Positions 11,501-21,887 of a stretch of DNA of 64,000 nt are shown here, piece after piece. The stretch covers positions 123,599,001 through 123,663,000 of the forward strand of contig JAZBRS010000029.1 of NCBI GenBank assembly GCA_037176725.1, in the 5' to 3' direction. The position numbers were made by a program, and so were the translations under genes. This DNA is from Posidonia oceanica (taxonomy: Eukaryota > Streptophyta > Magnoliopsida > Alismatales > Posidoniaceae). How positions within the stretch are numbered: the stretch's first letter is position 1; each line of letters opens with the position of its first letter. The notes under the pieces were generated by a model. It searched no databases, was not told the DNA's origin, and saw only the letters and a program-made list of their open reading frames with translations.

Positions 11501-11690
11501 GGAAGCTCGCTTATATGAGTGGTGCTAGGTTAGGACAGCCAGTTCCTCCTCCACCGAGCCACTGTTCAGGTAGTCGCCGCTCTCGATCTATCTCTATGGC
11601 TCCATTAGGTGTTTCAGTTCGCCCTCCTACAGTCCCCTCTCCGGCTCCTCCTTCAGCTCTCGAGGGTGAGGGAGAGAGTGCTCCCTAGCT
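8529..11690 (+). pseudogene. D2: multi-exon PMD gene with coiled-coil tail, broken
   Basis: The reading starts MEKRDSHFYSRAAKRVKTKP, a basic nuclear-localisation-like start, followed by an Ala/Glu/Val-rich acidic stretch that ends in EEDSREDSEE. The PMD core is spread over several exons: RVGEFILSLKDMARLTGLRV, then a segment with LAHLYSTLFRFTDGSSRQLG, then MWA.DHFTFLRPTPPPVP, a classical run of this family. After about 10870 come short exons rich in Glu, Arg and Leu (LKAEDEHAQRERGL; LEGIVASQ; DLEQRVADRD) that look like a coiled coil. Splice-like joints are visible at 9272, 9992, 10068, 10243, 10313, 10799, 10868, 10971, 11113 and 11178. The gene is dead: a frameshift lies near 8750 and stops occur at 9128, 9480, 9777 and 10078. 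The exon model is approximate. Confidence 0.65.
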
Positions 11691-12171
11691 GGTTGCCATT
11701 GTTTTTCTTTTTATTTGTCAGAATTTGTATCTCAGGGGTATGCCCCGGTGTTCTTGTAACAACAGACTTATTTTTGAATGATAAAGATTTTCTGCGCACT
11801 AAGCAAACTTGTCAAATATCTCTTTTGAATTACCTTTCTCGGAGTTAAAATGAACTTAAGCGACCAATATAGTTAAATAAAGGCCTTTAATTAAAATTAA
11901 CTTGAAACCAGCGTATTCATGTGAAATAATATGTAAATGACAAAGTTACGAAGAAAGATTTCACCTGTGAGCTTTAAAATCAAGTTTTGAGGTTGTCGGC
12001 GCCTTAGCGAGCCATCAACTCGATGAAATGCATAACTGATGAATCTAAATGGCCCGGATGTCCAAAAAGTACGAAACCAGCGCTCACACTTGTATTCTAA
12101 CTTGATTAAGCCTCTGGGATCGACAAAAGTGGTTTATGCAACTCAAACAGAGATTTAGGGGAGCCATAGCC
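11691..12171. other. Non-coding stretch between D2 and block 3
   Basis: The sequence is AT-rich, without an open frame of note or any recognised domain. The first 150 bp probably hold the 3' untranslated region of D2. Confidence 0.5.
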
Positions 12172-12330
12172 AAGTTCAGCAACTTAAGTCACTAATAAAA
12201 TGTTAAACGCATAATCTGGCGCGGTTAACATTATACACTAGATTATCTGCGTCCAATACTAGAAAGCTGGTTTGAACGTAAGACGCATGATATGACGCGT
12301 ATTACATTGGACACTACAGTTCCTGCGTAC
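12172..12330. repeat. Paired-hairpin block 3, upstream of D3
   Basis: The block begins TTCAGCAACTTAAGTCACT and continues with GTTAAACGC...GCGCGGTTAACATTATAC...GCGTCCAATAC and a second, weaker round (AAGACGCATGATATGACGCG...GCGTACAACG). The first 90 bp return after D3 at 14057, so D3 lies between two direct repeats. It ends about 210 bp before the ATG of D3. Confidence 0.65.
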
Positions 12331-12540
12331 AACGAAGCAAGCACAGAATCCTTTCTTTCCTTTCTTGCTCTTGGCTAATTTTCTGGAATGCTGTGAGATT
12401 TTCTCAATGCCCGCGTGGGAGACCTCCGATGGTCTTCCTGTGCTTATAAAAGCTTGGCCACCCCTTTGGATTCATGCACCCTTGCTCTTTGTATCCTTGC
12501 TTGTATTGGTGCACTTGTGCATCTCCTCTCCCTTGTTCTC

Positions 12541-13885
12541 ATGGCATCTACTTCAGTCCCCAACATCTCTATGCACAATAAGAGAGGAATTGCAAAGCCT
12601 CTGGAGGAAATTGAAGGGCACATGATGTCCCATATTAAGGCCGGGAAGGTATGATTCTCCTCACTGGTTTCTTATTCTTTCTTGTTCCTCATCTTTTTGC
12701 TCTCGTTTGCAGGAGATCCTTAACTTTACAAAGGCACCCTACTTTAACAATGATTTCCCTTACTATTCTCCCTGGGTGAAGGAATTTGTGCCTTGGGCTT
12801 TGGAAAGAAAGTCTGTCTTAGCATGCACAAGCTTTGGTGGGCTCCTGGACTTGTTGGGAACTACCTTCGACTGGCCTCTGCTCCATGCCTTATGCGCTTT
12901 CTGGAGTCCTGAAACTCACACTTTCTTCCTCAGGGGTTGTGAGATGACGATCTTGGTGGAGGATGTTCATGGCCTTCTTGGTGTTACTCAGATTGGGACC
13001 TTCCGATCAGTTACTGACTTCCCATTGCCATATGGAAAAGCAGACATGCAAGTGTTCATGGATCGTATCTTCACTGCTCCACCCACTTTCCTGGTGCTCA
13101 AAGGTCACCGGCTCAACTTAGCGCATCTATATTATAGCTTCCGCCGAATCGAGGATTCTGCCTCCGAGGATCAGCTGCAGATCTGTCTGCATTTATTGAT
13201 TGGAGGCCTCACCGTATTTGTCTCCAAAGACTTTACCTTGGACGTTTATCATACTGAGTTCTTGGTGGGGCTCACCGAGCACTTTTGGCGTTCTCCTTCA
13301 GTTGCCATCCTTGCAGCCACATACCTTGGTCTGACCAATGTCTCAACCGGAGGGGATTTTGTAGGCTCTCCTTTTCTTCTTTCCCAGTGGTTGTATGTCC
13401 ACTTCCCGAGACTCGAGCCTACAAGGACTCATCTTATTGAGGAGAGAGTCTGCTTCCTGTCCTCTGCTTCTATCAACATCTTCACACCCTCTATGCCATA
13501 TTGTCGCAAACATTAGGCGCGAGGGTCTCCGATTGAATTAGAATTGATTGGGCACACCCACTTCGTGGTGTATAACTCTCATCGCTGCTTTGAGATGGTG
13601 GGGCAAAAGAAGGGGGTGCTGCCTTGGCTAAGCTCTATTCCTCGTATCCGAACTCGGGAACGTGGCTCTCCAACTAATGCAGCGATGGTGTATTACATTC
13701 GAGCTCTTTGGGCAACCTTGGACTGCCATGATGACTCAGATGGGACCCACTCTACTCCTTTGACTTGTTGTCTACTCCGGGAGGATGAGCACTGGAACCG
13801 GTACTCAAAGTTGCTGCCCAAACCTAAGGAGTGGGTTGAGGAGACCGGCATGCTGCGCAAAAAAAGGAAGAGACCAATTAGATAG
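12541..13885 (+). pseudogene. D3: PMD type gene, paralogue of D1, with one internal stop
   Basis: Exon 1 (12541-12648, 36 codons) starts MASTSVPNISMHNKRG. The intron has GT at 12649 and ends in TTTGCAG at 12712. Exon 2 (12713-13885) reads in phase to a TAG at 13514-13516 and then stays open in the same frame to 13885. The key stretch is FWSPETHTFFLRGCEMTILV then EDVHGLLGV, matching the PMD signature and the equivalent place of D1. The C-terminus ends in KKRKRPIR, a possible nuclear localisation signal. Total length is about 427 codons, the same as D1. The single stop and clean splice sites suggest fairly recent loss. A stretch of CTTTGGATTCATGC-type leader and a purine-rich ATAAGAGAGGAATTG context surround the start, but no promoter can be fixed. 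Confidence 0.7.
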
Positions 13886-14056
13886 GCCATCTTTGTAGTT
13901 CATCTCCATTTTTGGACCATGTATTCTTAATTCAAGGAATGAATATATGAATATATATTTTCTTTTATTTCAACTCTTACTCATATGCTTTAGACAGTGT
14001 TGAGTCTAAAAATACTCCCTGGTGACTTTGGCATTGGCTCAAGGGCCCCTTTGTCT

Positions 14057-14215
14057 GAATTCAGCAACTTAAGTCACTGTTAAAACGTAAGACGCTCAAT
14101 CTGGCACGGTTAACATTATACGTATGAAGTCCTACGTCTAACATTCCTCTGTTAGTCTTTAAACGTAGAAGGTGGGACGTCCAACGTTGAACACTGAGAT
14201 TTGCCCGTTTAACGC
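14057..14215. repeat. Paired-hairpin block 4, downstream of D3
   Basis: The block begins TTCAGCAACTTAAGTCACT, a direct copy of the start of block 3, followed by AAGACGC...GGCACGGTTAACATTATACG...ACGTCTAAC and then GGGACGTCCAACGTTGAACAC...CCGTTTAACGCC. Blocks 3 and 4 are therefore direct repeats about 1.89 kb apart with one PMD gene between them. Confidence 0.7.
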
Positions 14216-14289
14216 CTCTGAATGATTTTTTGCACAATCTTAGCAAACTTGTTATTCCATCTAAGGTTACCGTTTCCCCTAGTCTTACA

Positions 14290-14475
14290 TTAACCAAAAT
14301 GACTTTCATGAAAAGAAAAACTTAAAATGACCTTAATATAATGAAAACAAAATGACCTTTGAAAAATGAAACTAAAATGACCTTTAAAAATGAAACCAAA
14401 ATGACCTTTGAAAAACTTAAGACTTATAATGACCTTAAAATAATGAAACCAAAATGACCTCCATGAAATGAAAAA
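14290..14475. repeat. Tandem repeat of about 30 bp (AAAATGACCTT)
   Basis: AAAATGACCTTTGAAAAATG and close variants occur about six times. The minus-strand open frame over it is a repeat artefact. Confidence 0.7.
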
Positions 14476-15527
14476 ACTTAGGTTTTGGATAACAAGCATT
14501 GGCCTCAGCTTTGTTGTCTAAAGATGATATGCCTGACGAGGGGCTGTCTCTTCTTGAGATTCCAGTCCTAACTCGTAAGCGAATACCCAGTGACCGTCCT
14601 GAATAGGAGGGGTCAAGTACGACTCGGAGTCGCAAAATTTCCTAGATTTTTTGCAACATAGGCTTTGCATGTTATCAGTTTCATGAGATGATGTTGGTTG
14701 AGTAGATTTTACCCTACTTTTTATTTTTTGGATTTTTGGGTTTTTCTTATTTTTTGGATTTTTGATCTTTTGCTATTTTTTGGATTTTGGGTTTTTTGCT
14801 ATTTTTAGGATTTTTGGGTTTTTTTCTTATTTTTTTGGATTTTTTATCTTTTTTATTTTCTTGGATTTTTGGGGAGTAGAAGAATCTTCCATGGAGTTGG
14901 GAAACAGGAAACCTCATGGTTGGAAAACCTTGATAATTGAGTCCCTTGTGCATCTTGGAGCCCAAAGATACTTCAGGCTTGCTTTGGCGCCTAACTGCCC
15001 CTAGACCTAAGTTTCTACCCCTTGCCTCTAAGTGTGCAATGCAAGGTGTGGTGAAGGAGGGTCAATGTCCTATCCTAGGATTTCAGCTAAAGATTTGAAG
15101 CCTATACCCCTCCTAGTTCAAGGTTAATTCCTACTACGCTTGGTAATTTCCAATTTTCAATTTTGACTCTTTGGACAACTTCTTTGCTGCCTTCTTTTCC
15201 ATTCTCTTTCTTTTCTTGCACATGGACAGCTTCTTTGCTGTCTTCTTTTTACCTCTTTTTTCTTGGGTATTTTGGCAAGCATCAGTAGTCTCACCCCTTT
15301 GAGTGCTCGGCCAACAGATATGCATTCATTGATAGACCGAAACACTCTTCTATTTGGTACACTCCCCTCTTTTCTGCGCTTCTAAGGTCTTAAACACCTA
15401 CCCATTTGCACTACGGTAGTGTGTCTGACTCAAGGGATGTGTGTGGACTTGTTGTCTATAAACTGGGAGGGGGCTTCTTATGATTTGCCTCTATCTCAGT
15501 GTTGGACCATTTCCCCTCCTTCTCCCA
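14476..15527. other. Non-coding DNA left of element A, possibly 3' part of element F
   Basis: No domain is recognisable on either strand. At 14715-14875 there is a T-rich tandem repeat of ATTTTTTGGATTTTTGGGTTT type. Because element A inserted about 90 bp beyond the pol stop of minus-strand element F, the sequence here should be the continuation of F downstream of pol. On the minus strand there is an AAG/AAAG-rich passage (15180-15260) followed by tandem-like phrases, as in 3' regions of Tat elements. This assignment is inference. Confidence 0.4.
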
Positions 15528-15532
15528 CAAGG
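15528..15532. other. Left target-site duplication of element A (CAAGG)
   Basis: The five bases before TGTTGACACC are CAAGG, identical to the five bases after the end of the 3' LTR at 42210-42214. Five-base duplications are normal for Ty3/gypsy integrases. Confidence 0.95.
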
Positions 15533-15728
15533 TGTTGACACCCCACTTTTGACCTCTGTCTAGTGGCTCTCTCTCTCTAGTGGAATGACTTAGAAAACCC
15601 ACACACAAAAACTAGAAAATTAAAACTTAAAATCTAGAAAACCAATCCACAAAAACCCTAGGAATCTTTGCTTAAAACCTAGGTTAAAAACCTAGAAAAC
15701 CCTAGGCTCCCCTCACATAAACCCTAGC

Positions 15729-16408
15729 AAGCTGATCGTGGGAGCAGACTTTTATTGCTTCAAATATAATATAGCACCAAAATGGGAGGACCCAGTTTGT
15801 GCAAATGGGGGGAAATGGACAATATCATGTTAGAGAGGAAAGTCAGATACTTGGTGGTTACATACTCTGTTAGCAATGATAGGCAAGCAGTTTGACTACG
15901 GAGATGAAATTTGTGGAGCAGTTGTTAATGCTCGTGGGAAGCAAGAAAAAATATCTATATGGACAAAGAATGCTGCCAATGAAGCTGCTCAGGTGAGCAT
16001 CAGAAGGCAGTGGAAGGAGTTTCTGGATTACAAGGACATAATTGGCTTTATAGTTCACGAGGACGCAAAAAAGCTTAACAGGCAAGCCAAGAATCGCTAC
16101 ACAGTATAATCTCTCACAAAGGTACAGTTTTATGATTTTGAATGCTATCTTTGAAGAAGTCAGGTGCCTTTTTCCCCCACAAATAAGACACGATCGGAAT
16201 CAATCACCTTCTTCACAGTTCTTGTAATTCGTGTAGGATTTCCGTAAATTATCTTTTTGTTTGCAACGTGCATGACAATGTTGGATGACACCATTACTGA
16301 ATTTTGGGATCCAAATGAATTAGACATGTTCCTTAAGCCATGTAGAAGCTTCGTTGGTTTCTATCACTAGTGAGGTGAAGTATTCCTTTTTTTTTTTTAA
16401 AAAAAAAA
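15729..16408 (+). pseudogene. Processed pseudogene of translation initiation factor eIF4E (5'-truncated)
   Basis: Codons 15729-16109 give 127 residues of the cap-binding protein eIF4E, from [12 protein letters not shown] to the normal C-terminus NRYTV. Well-known family segments follow in order: [37 protein letters not shown] and QWKEFLDY. No intron interrupts them, although plant eIF4E genes have several. One in-frame TAG (15831-15833) sits where the family has a short conserved loop. About 280 bp of likely 3' untranslated sequence follow, then T12 and A11 runs (16387-16409). The N-terminal third, with one cap-binding tryptophan, is missing. The copy lies inside the 5' LTR of A only; the 3' LTR lacks it. 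Absence of introns, 5' truncation and the A-run mark reverse transcription of an mRNA by LINE machinery. No clear target duplication is visible. Confidence 0.92.
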
Positions 16409-16409
16409 A

Positions 16410-16575
16410 CTCCCAAAACCCTAAACCCTAGAAAAAACCCTAGGTCACACACACCCATTTCCAAAACCCTAAACCCTAGAAAAAACCCTAAGTCACACAC
16501 ACCCATTTCCAAAACCCTAAACCCTAGAAAAAATCCTAGGTCACACACACCCATTTCCAAAACTCTCAAAACCCC
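16410..16575 (+). repeat. Telomere-like CCCTAAACCCTAG repeats in 5' LTR of A
   Basis: A unit of about 58 bp carrying AAAACCCTAAACCCTAGAAA, ACCCTAGGTCACACACACCC and ATTTCC is present about three times (two and a partial in the 3' LTR at 37228-37330). The core equals the plant telomere repeat, but only two units stand together, so it is a telobox-like motif and not a true interstitial telomere. Confidence 0.75.
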
Positions 16576-16639
16576 TTTTCCAATTTCCAAAACCCATTTC
16601 CAAAACCCATTTCCGAAACCAAAGCCCAAGCCCAATCTA

Positions 16640-16645
16640 TCTTCC

Positions 16646-16678
<33 letters not shown>

Positions 16679-17500
16679 TCCTTCCTTTCCTTTTCTTCTT
16701 CTTCTCCTCTTTTTATTTCTTTTTTCTTTTCTTTTCTTTTCAAGCCAAGCCACCTCCTTCTTTTATTTCTTTTCTTTCTTTTTTCAAAACAAAATCCAAA
16801 AGCCACCTCCTTCCTTTATTTCTTTTCTTTCTTTTTTTCAAAACAAAATCCAAAAGCCACCTCCTTTTATTTCTTTTCTTTCTTTTTTCAAAACAAAATC
16901 CAAAAGCCACCTCCTTCTTTTATTTCTTTTCTTTCTTTTTTCAAAACAAAATCCAAAAGCCACCTCCTTCTTTTATATCTTTTCTTTCTTTTTTTAAAAA
17001 ACAAAAGCCAAGCCCAACACTCTTCTCCCTTCCTTTCCCTTTTCTTTTATTTCTTTTTCCACTTCCAAAGCCCACTAACCCCTTTTCTTTTTTTCTTTTT
17101 TCCTTCTTTTTCTTCCTTTTTTCCTTCTTATTGTCTTCCCTTTTTTCCTTCATTTCCTCCCAAGTAAGCCACAAGCCCAGCCCACAGCCCTCTCCTCTTC
17201 CTTCCCTTTTCTTTTCTGTTTTTTTTTTCAATTTTCGGGCCTAAGCCCATTTCTTCTCCTTCCCTCCCTTTTCCTCCTTTTCTTTTCAATTTTTTTCAGC
17301 CACCCGGGCCTCAGCCCACTTCCCCCTCTCTCCCTTTTTCTTCCTTTTCTTTTTATTTTTCTTTCAGCCTGGGCCCGGCCTACAGCCATTTCCTCTTCTT
17401 CTTCCTTTTCTTTCCCCAGCCCGACACCACCTTCTCCTCTCCTTCTCCTTCTTTTCCCTCCTTCTTCAAATTCATCATCAGCCTGCAGCCGGCACTGAAC
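16640..17500 (+). repeat. Pyrimidine-rich tract with tandem units in 5' LTR of A
   Basis: CTTT-type microsatellite (16648-16690) is followed by about five copies of a 57-60 bp unit with CCACCTCCTTC, TTTTATTTCTTTTCTTTC and CAAAACAAAATCCAAAAG (16747-17000), then more C/T-rich DNA to about 17500. Open frames on the minus strand are due to the AAG/GAG bias and are not genes. The 3' LTR has the same tract at 37415-38285 with about one more unit. Confidence 0.85.
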
Positions 17501-18283
17501 CTCCTGCACTCACGGCTTCCCCCTCGGCCTACACTCCACCTCCGCGCCACTTACTACCCGACGGTTGCCCAACGCCATCGTCCGGTGCTCGCACCTGCAC
17601 AACCACCTTCGTCGGCACTCCCTCTCACTGCCAAAGCCTGCAGAGCCAATCCGCACCCACTGCACGCCCCATGCCCACTCGAGTGGCATGCCCAGACCAA
17701 AACCAACTCTTCCTCATCCCATCCAGCATCGGTAGCACAGAAATCCCAAGCCAGAACCCAAAAACTCCATTTTCTCAGACCTACAACCTTCTTCCTTCCC
17801 AAGTGACCACAGCCATCCCCAGCTCCCCAAATTCCTCCACAGCACTCCCAGAACACCCAGCAACCTCACCCAATCCCCAGCTCACCCCCAAACACCCAGC
17901 AGACTCCCCTCTCCACCACAAACACCTACGCACCCATTTCTGCCAACAACGCCCAGAACAGCCCCAGCACTCCAAACGCAACACCACCCCAATCCAGCCC
18001 CCTCTCCACCTTCACAGAACCTCCACCGATCCCAGAGAAACACCCATAGCAACCCAGAGAGCCAGATTCCCCAGAGTAACCCAGAAGTTCATACTGCACC
18101 CAAAAAATCAAAATCCAGCTTCAGTGCACTAAACCACCTTCTGAGCAACCCTAAAGCTTCCTCGCAACACTAGGAACCACCTCCGATCATGCCTACAGCT
18201 CGCTGCAGCCTCCCGCGCCGCCGCGACCTCCAGCTGCAGTAGCAAACCCACCTAGGACCGGCAGCCCTCCTCAGCCGTCGTCA

Positions 18284-18290
18284 CAGGTAA
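18284..18290 (+). promoter_or_regulatory. Possible splice donor in LTR leader
   Basis: CACAG|GTAAC closes a C-rich, exon-like passage of about 750 bp. The same joint exists at 39098-39104 in the 3' LTR and, in unlike surroundings, at 49720-49726 in element B (AACAG|GTAAC). This may be the donor of a leader intron; the acceptor was not identified. Confidence 0.4.
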
Positions 18291-18789
18291 CCCGACCCAT
18301 TTCTGAGCTCCTTGTTTGCTCCTCAAGCTTCCTAGGCAATTAGAAGTAGATTTAGGGGTTTAGAGTGCCGTTTCGCCTCCGCCGCTACAGTCTTCTTCTC
18401 CGGCGAGTCTCCGCGCGCCGCCGCAATCCCGACCAACTCTGCTCCAGCCGACCACTCCCTGAGCTCTGCCGGAGTCCCAGAAGCTCATCCTAGCCTCAAA
18501 CCAGCGCCGCCATCGCCTCCTGCGCCCGCACCACCTTCAGCAAGCTCTACAGCAGCTCCGCCAACGTCGCCAGGCCACCACAGCCACCGTCATGCGCCGC
18601 CAAGCCCTCCGGAACCTCCGGGGAGGTCCTCTCTAGCCTCCAGACGCCTCCGCACCGCCGCACGCCCTCCAGATCGCCGCAGTGCCTCCTCCTTCTCCGG
18701 CGCAGGTGGCAAAAGCTCGACGCGCACTGTTCAACTGTAGCAGAATAAAGTTTTTATTTTGTTTTGATTCGATGCATTAAAATAAATTG

Positions 18790-19400
18790 CTGCAATTTAT
18801 ATTTATTACTTTTAGGTTCTGTTGTGGTTTGCATTTCATTTAATTTCTGATTTTAACTATATTACATTGCATTTAACTTCTGCAGTTTATTTTATTTGCG
18901 TTTCAGTCCTTAGATCATATCAATAATCATTTAAATGTCATGTTTACCATATTGCATTGCATTTTTTATTTTGTGTTTTATTTTTATTGCATTTCAATCC
19001 TCTGTTTGTTTATCATATCATTTAATTTCCATATTTACCATATTGCATTGCATTTTTTATTCTGTATTTTATTTTTATTGCATTTCAGTCCTCTGTTTGT
19101 TTATCATATCATTTAATTTCCACATTTACCATATTGCATTGCAGTTTTAATTCTGTGTTATGTTTTTATTGCATTTCAGTCCTCTATTTGTTTATCATAT
19201 CTGTCTAGTTTGCATTTAATCATTCATTTAAATCATGTTTTGAACCATATTGCATTGCTGTTTAGTCCAATAACTTGTTTTATTTGCATTTTAGTCCTTT
19301 ATGCATTTAAATGCCATGTTAGTTGCATTTTAAATCATATTGCATTGCAAAAAAAATACAATAATTTGTTCTAATTGCATATCAGTCCAAAAAATGTTAA
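18790..19400 (+). repeat. GCATTGCA-rich array in 5' LTR of A
   Basis: Units of roughly 100-120 bp with TTACCATATTGCATTGCATT, TTTATTTTTATTGCATTTCA and GTCCTCTGTTTG follow one another. The 3' LTR (39600-40720) carries about five more units than the 5' LTR. A looser array of the same type (TTGCATTTTAGGTCC) lies in LTR B at 50220-51060. Confidence 0.75.
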
Positions 19401-20274
19401 GATCATTGCATGCTTGCCTGTTTATCTTGCCTTTTGCAATTTAGTCCAATAATTTATGCTAATTGCATGTTGGTCCTAATTTCAATTGCTTGCCTGCTTG
19501 CATGTCTGTCTTGCATTGCAAATAAGTCCCACATATTTTCTGAACTGCGTGTAGATCCAAATGTTGCATGCATTCACATTTTTGCCCTGTTTTGCATATG
19601 AACCCCATAGTTTTCCTATATTGCATATAGGTCCCTACCTTTTGCTGTAGCATGCAGCATTTTGCTTCTACATGCATGCCATATTGCATTATTAGTTCTT
19701 ATCATGCATTTACCATGTTGTGTTGCCCTTTTGCCATGTTTTTGCATATAGGCCCTGCAGTTATTTTAATTGCACTTAGGTCCCTGCATTTGCATTCTTG
19801 CATGCATTGCACTCCCATGTCATTGCATACTGCACTCCTGCATACTTTTGAGCATCCTTAGCCTCATTGCATGTAGGACACCCTGCATTGCACCCACTTA
19901 GGGATAATTTGCACTTAGACCCCCACTTAGATCACTTTTTCTGGCCCTTGAGCCATCTGACTTGTTTCCTGAATAACTTTTGATCAGACCATTGGATCTT
20001 CACGATCTAACTACCCAAGTCTCCCTGGTTGAATGATCTTCCATTCTAACCAGAGTTATTTCAGATCAGGCCTTAGATCCTCAAGATGAGCCCACCTGAA
20101 TCACTACATAGCACTCATTGCCTTATCATTTGCATTGCATGCATCGTTTTCGAGATCTATTTTCTCGTATGTAGATTAGACTTTACCGCCCCTATTTTCG
20201 TTTTCGATGTTGCATGCCACTTCGCATTTGCTTGGTTTACCACTGTTTTGATTTATCACCTGCATTGCATTTAG

Positions 20275-20600
20275 GGCAGTTATGGTTACTATCTGGAGTT
20301 CTTACGAACCAGGGCTTGCCCGTTCGGAACACTAACAGCGCTGCTGAGCATATAGATTGCACGTTTAATTCCCTGCACGCTTTTCAGCACTTAGAGCATA
20401 CATTTGAGCATGTAATTAACCATTCATGGCATTTAGGCATTCTCATCATGCATCTTCCGGCGTATGCGAGCGTTAAGCCTAGAAAGACCGATTCTCGGAC
20501 GTATCGGGGGTGCCTAACACCTTCCCCATGCGTAATAGGAGTCCTTGCCCTTTCTCATAGTCCGCAATGACCATATTGCCCTTATCCTAGGCATGAGTCA
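20275..20600 (+). other. Block conserved in all LTRs (copy in 5' LTR of A)
   Basis: This copy contains ACGAACCAGG, GTTCGGAACACTAACAGCG, GAAAGACCGATTCTCGG and GGTGCCTAACACCTTCCCC, matching the copies in C, in the 3' LTR of A and in B. Confidence 0.75.
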
Positions 20601-20867
20601 CATTTGCATAGCATTTGCATTCTTTTCTCTTTCTTTCTTTCTCTTTTGCATGATTTCTCATGCTTTCCCCAGTTTTCCTTGTCTCCTGATTTAATAGACA
20701 CAGTGGCGACTCTGATTTAGTCTTATCTTTGTTTTTTCCTCTTTTTCTAGCATTTTCGAGTACAGTATCCCTCCTCGGGTCCTACTGCTAGTAGTGAACC
20801 TAATTCCGATCGGTGCACGCGAGCTTTGGCATTGTGCATGGACGATCCGAATTTCGGGATTACTACA

Positions 20868-21887
20868 GTGGCGACTAGACTCTGGCTTTCGTTTTTGGCT
20901 TTTTCGCCGCTTGGATTTTGTGTCTTTTGCTTGCCTTGCTTGTTTACATGCTTTATTCCTTGCTCTGCCTTTACATGCTCTACTGCTTGTCTGTCTTTAC
21001 TTACTTTACTTAGTTGCTTATCATTGCTCTATTTCTCGCATTACATGTCTAAATAATTGCTTGGCACAATAATACATGCTTTTTGGGTGGTGAATGCTTT
21101 GTTTTACACACTTGCTATGCCACCACACATGCACATGCCATGCATACCTGCCTTTTGACATGCTAAGTGTTTCGTTTTCCACTATCATGTCCACATACAC
21201 ATGCACATGCCATGCTCATGCTTTTTGCAGTGATTATATGTTGTTTGCTTGCCATGCTTGGGTGATTTTCTTCCCCTTTTTGCATTATGCCTAAGGACAA
21301 TTAGAGACTGTTTGCTCCCCCCACAGCTAACTAAAAATGGCAAGTAAAAATAAATTCTAGGTGCAACTAGAGCCATCAACACACTTGCATCCCCTTGAGT
21401 TAATAAAATATGCAAGATAAAAGACTTTAATTGTTTGCTTGAAGCATCATATAGGGCATGCATCTTCTCATCTGAGTCCACCTATCAGTCTGCAAAGGAT
21501 AGTCCTGGCCTCTTGCCCCAATGCTTTGGCATAGCGCGAGTCAGTCGGTCTGTCTCCCCTTGTCAGGGGTCATGTCGGTGCTAGTGGAGGGTACTAACCA
21601 CGCTTCGGTGAGGTCGAGGCCACCAACGCACCACCCTGTTACTACCTGAGCTTTGGGCCAGGATTTAGACAGGGGACCTACTTTTCTAGCCTGAGTCGGT
21701 GACCTGTACACCTGTGAGCGAGTTCCCTAGCTGGAGCTCGAGTCCCTCCTCTTACTGACACCCCTGCTGAAACACTTGTGCTCGACTATCTTCTCCTAGG
21801 CTATCCGCTTTTGCGACGATAGCTCCTCCTAGAACTCGCCCTTTCACCTCTCGTCGCAGCCCTATTCTCGCCCACTCTCGGTCAACA
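20868..21887 (+). other. Leader of element A between LTR and gag, primer site mostly deleted
   Basis: Right after the LTR only TGGCGACT (20869-20876) of the primer binding site remains. Element B has 14 more bases here before AGACTCCGG, flanked by CT on both sides, so A lost them by a small deletion. The rest of the leader is T/C-rich and then resembles the leader of B (CCTGAGTCGGTGACCTGTACACC; GCTATCCGTCTTTGCGACGATAGCTCCT type phrases). No gene is visible before the gag start. Confidence 0.75.

Larger units (their letters stand above)
15533..20867 (+). repeat. 5' LTR of element A
   Basis: The LTR runs from TGTTGACACC to GGATTACTACA. It contains the eIF4E retrocopy (15729-16408), telomere-like repeats, a long pyrimidine tract with tandem units, a C-rich passage ending in a splice-donor-like CAG|GTAAC, a GCATTGCA array and the shared block near the end. 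Without the retrocopy it measures about 4.65 kb, against about 5.18 kb for the 3' LTR without the LINE. Most of the difference is a missing piece of about 0.55 kb of the GCATTGCA array near 19198. Confidence 0.95.

Noticed and set aside
16410..16575. Interstitial telomere
   Set aside because: Only two CCCTAAA units are adjacent and they recur inside a 58-bp LTR repeat.
16333..17509. Lys/Glu/Arg-rich frames on the minus strand, repeated at 37311-38364
   Set aside because: They are a side effect of CTT/CTC-rich DNA in the LTR and exist in both LTR copies.
17585..18132. Pro/Ser-rich frame in the LTR with a near-identical copy at 38399-38775
   Set aside because: The similarity is due to LTR duplication; the base bias alone explains the open frame, and no domain is visible.
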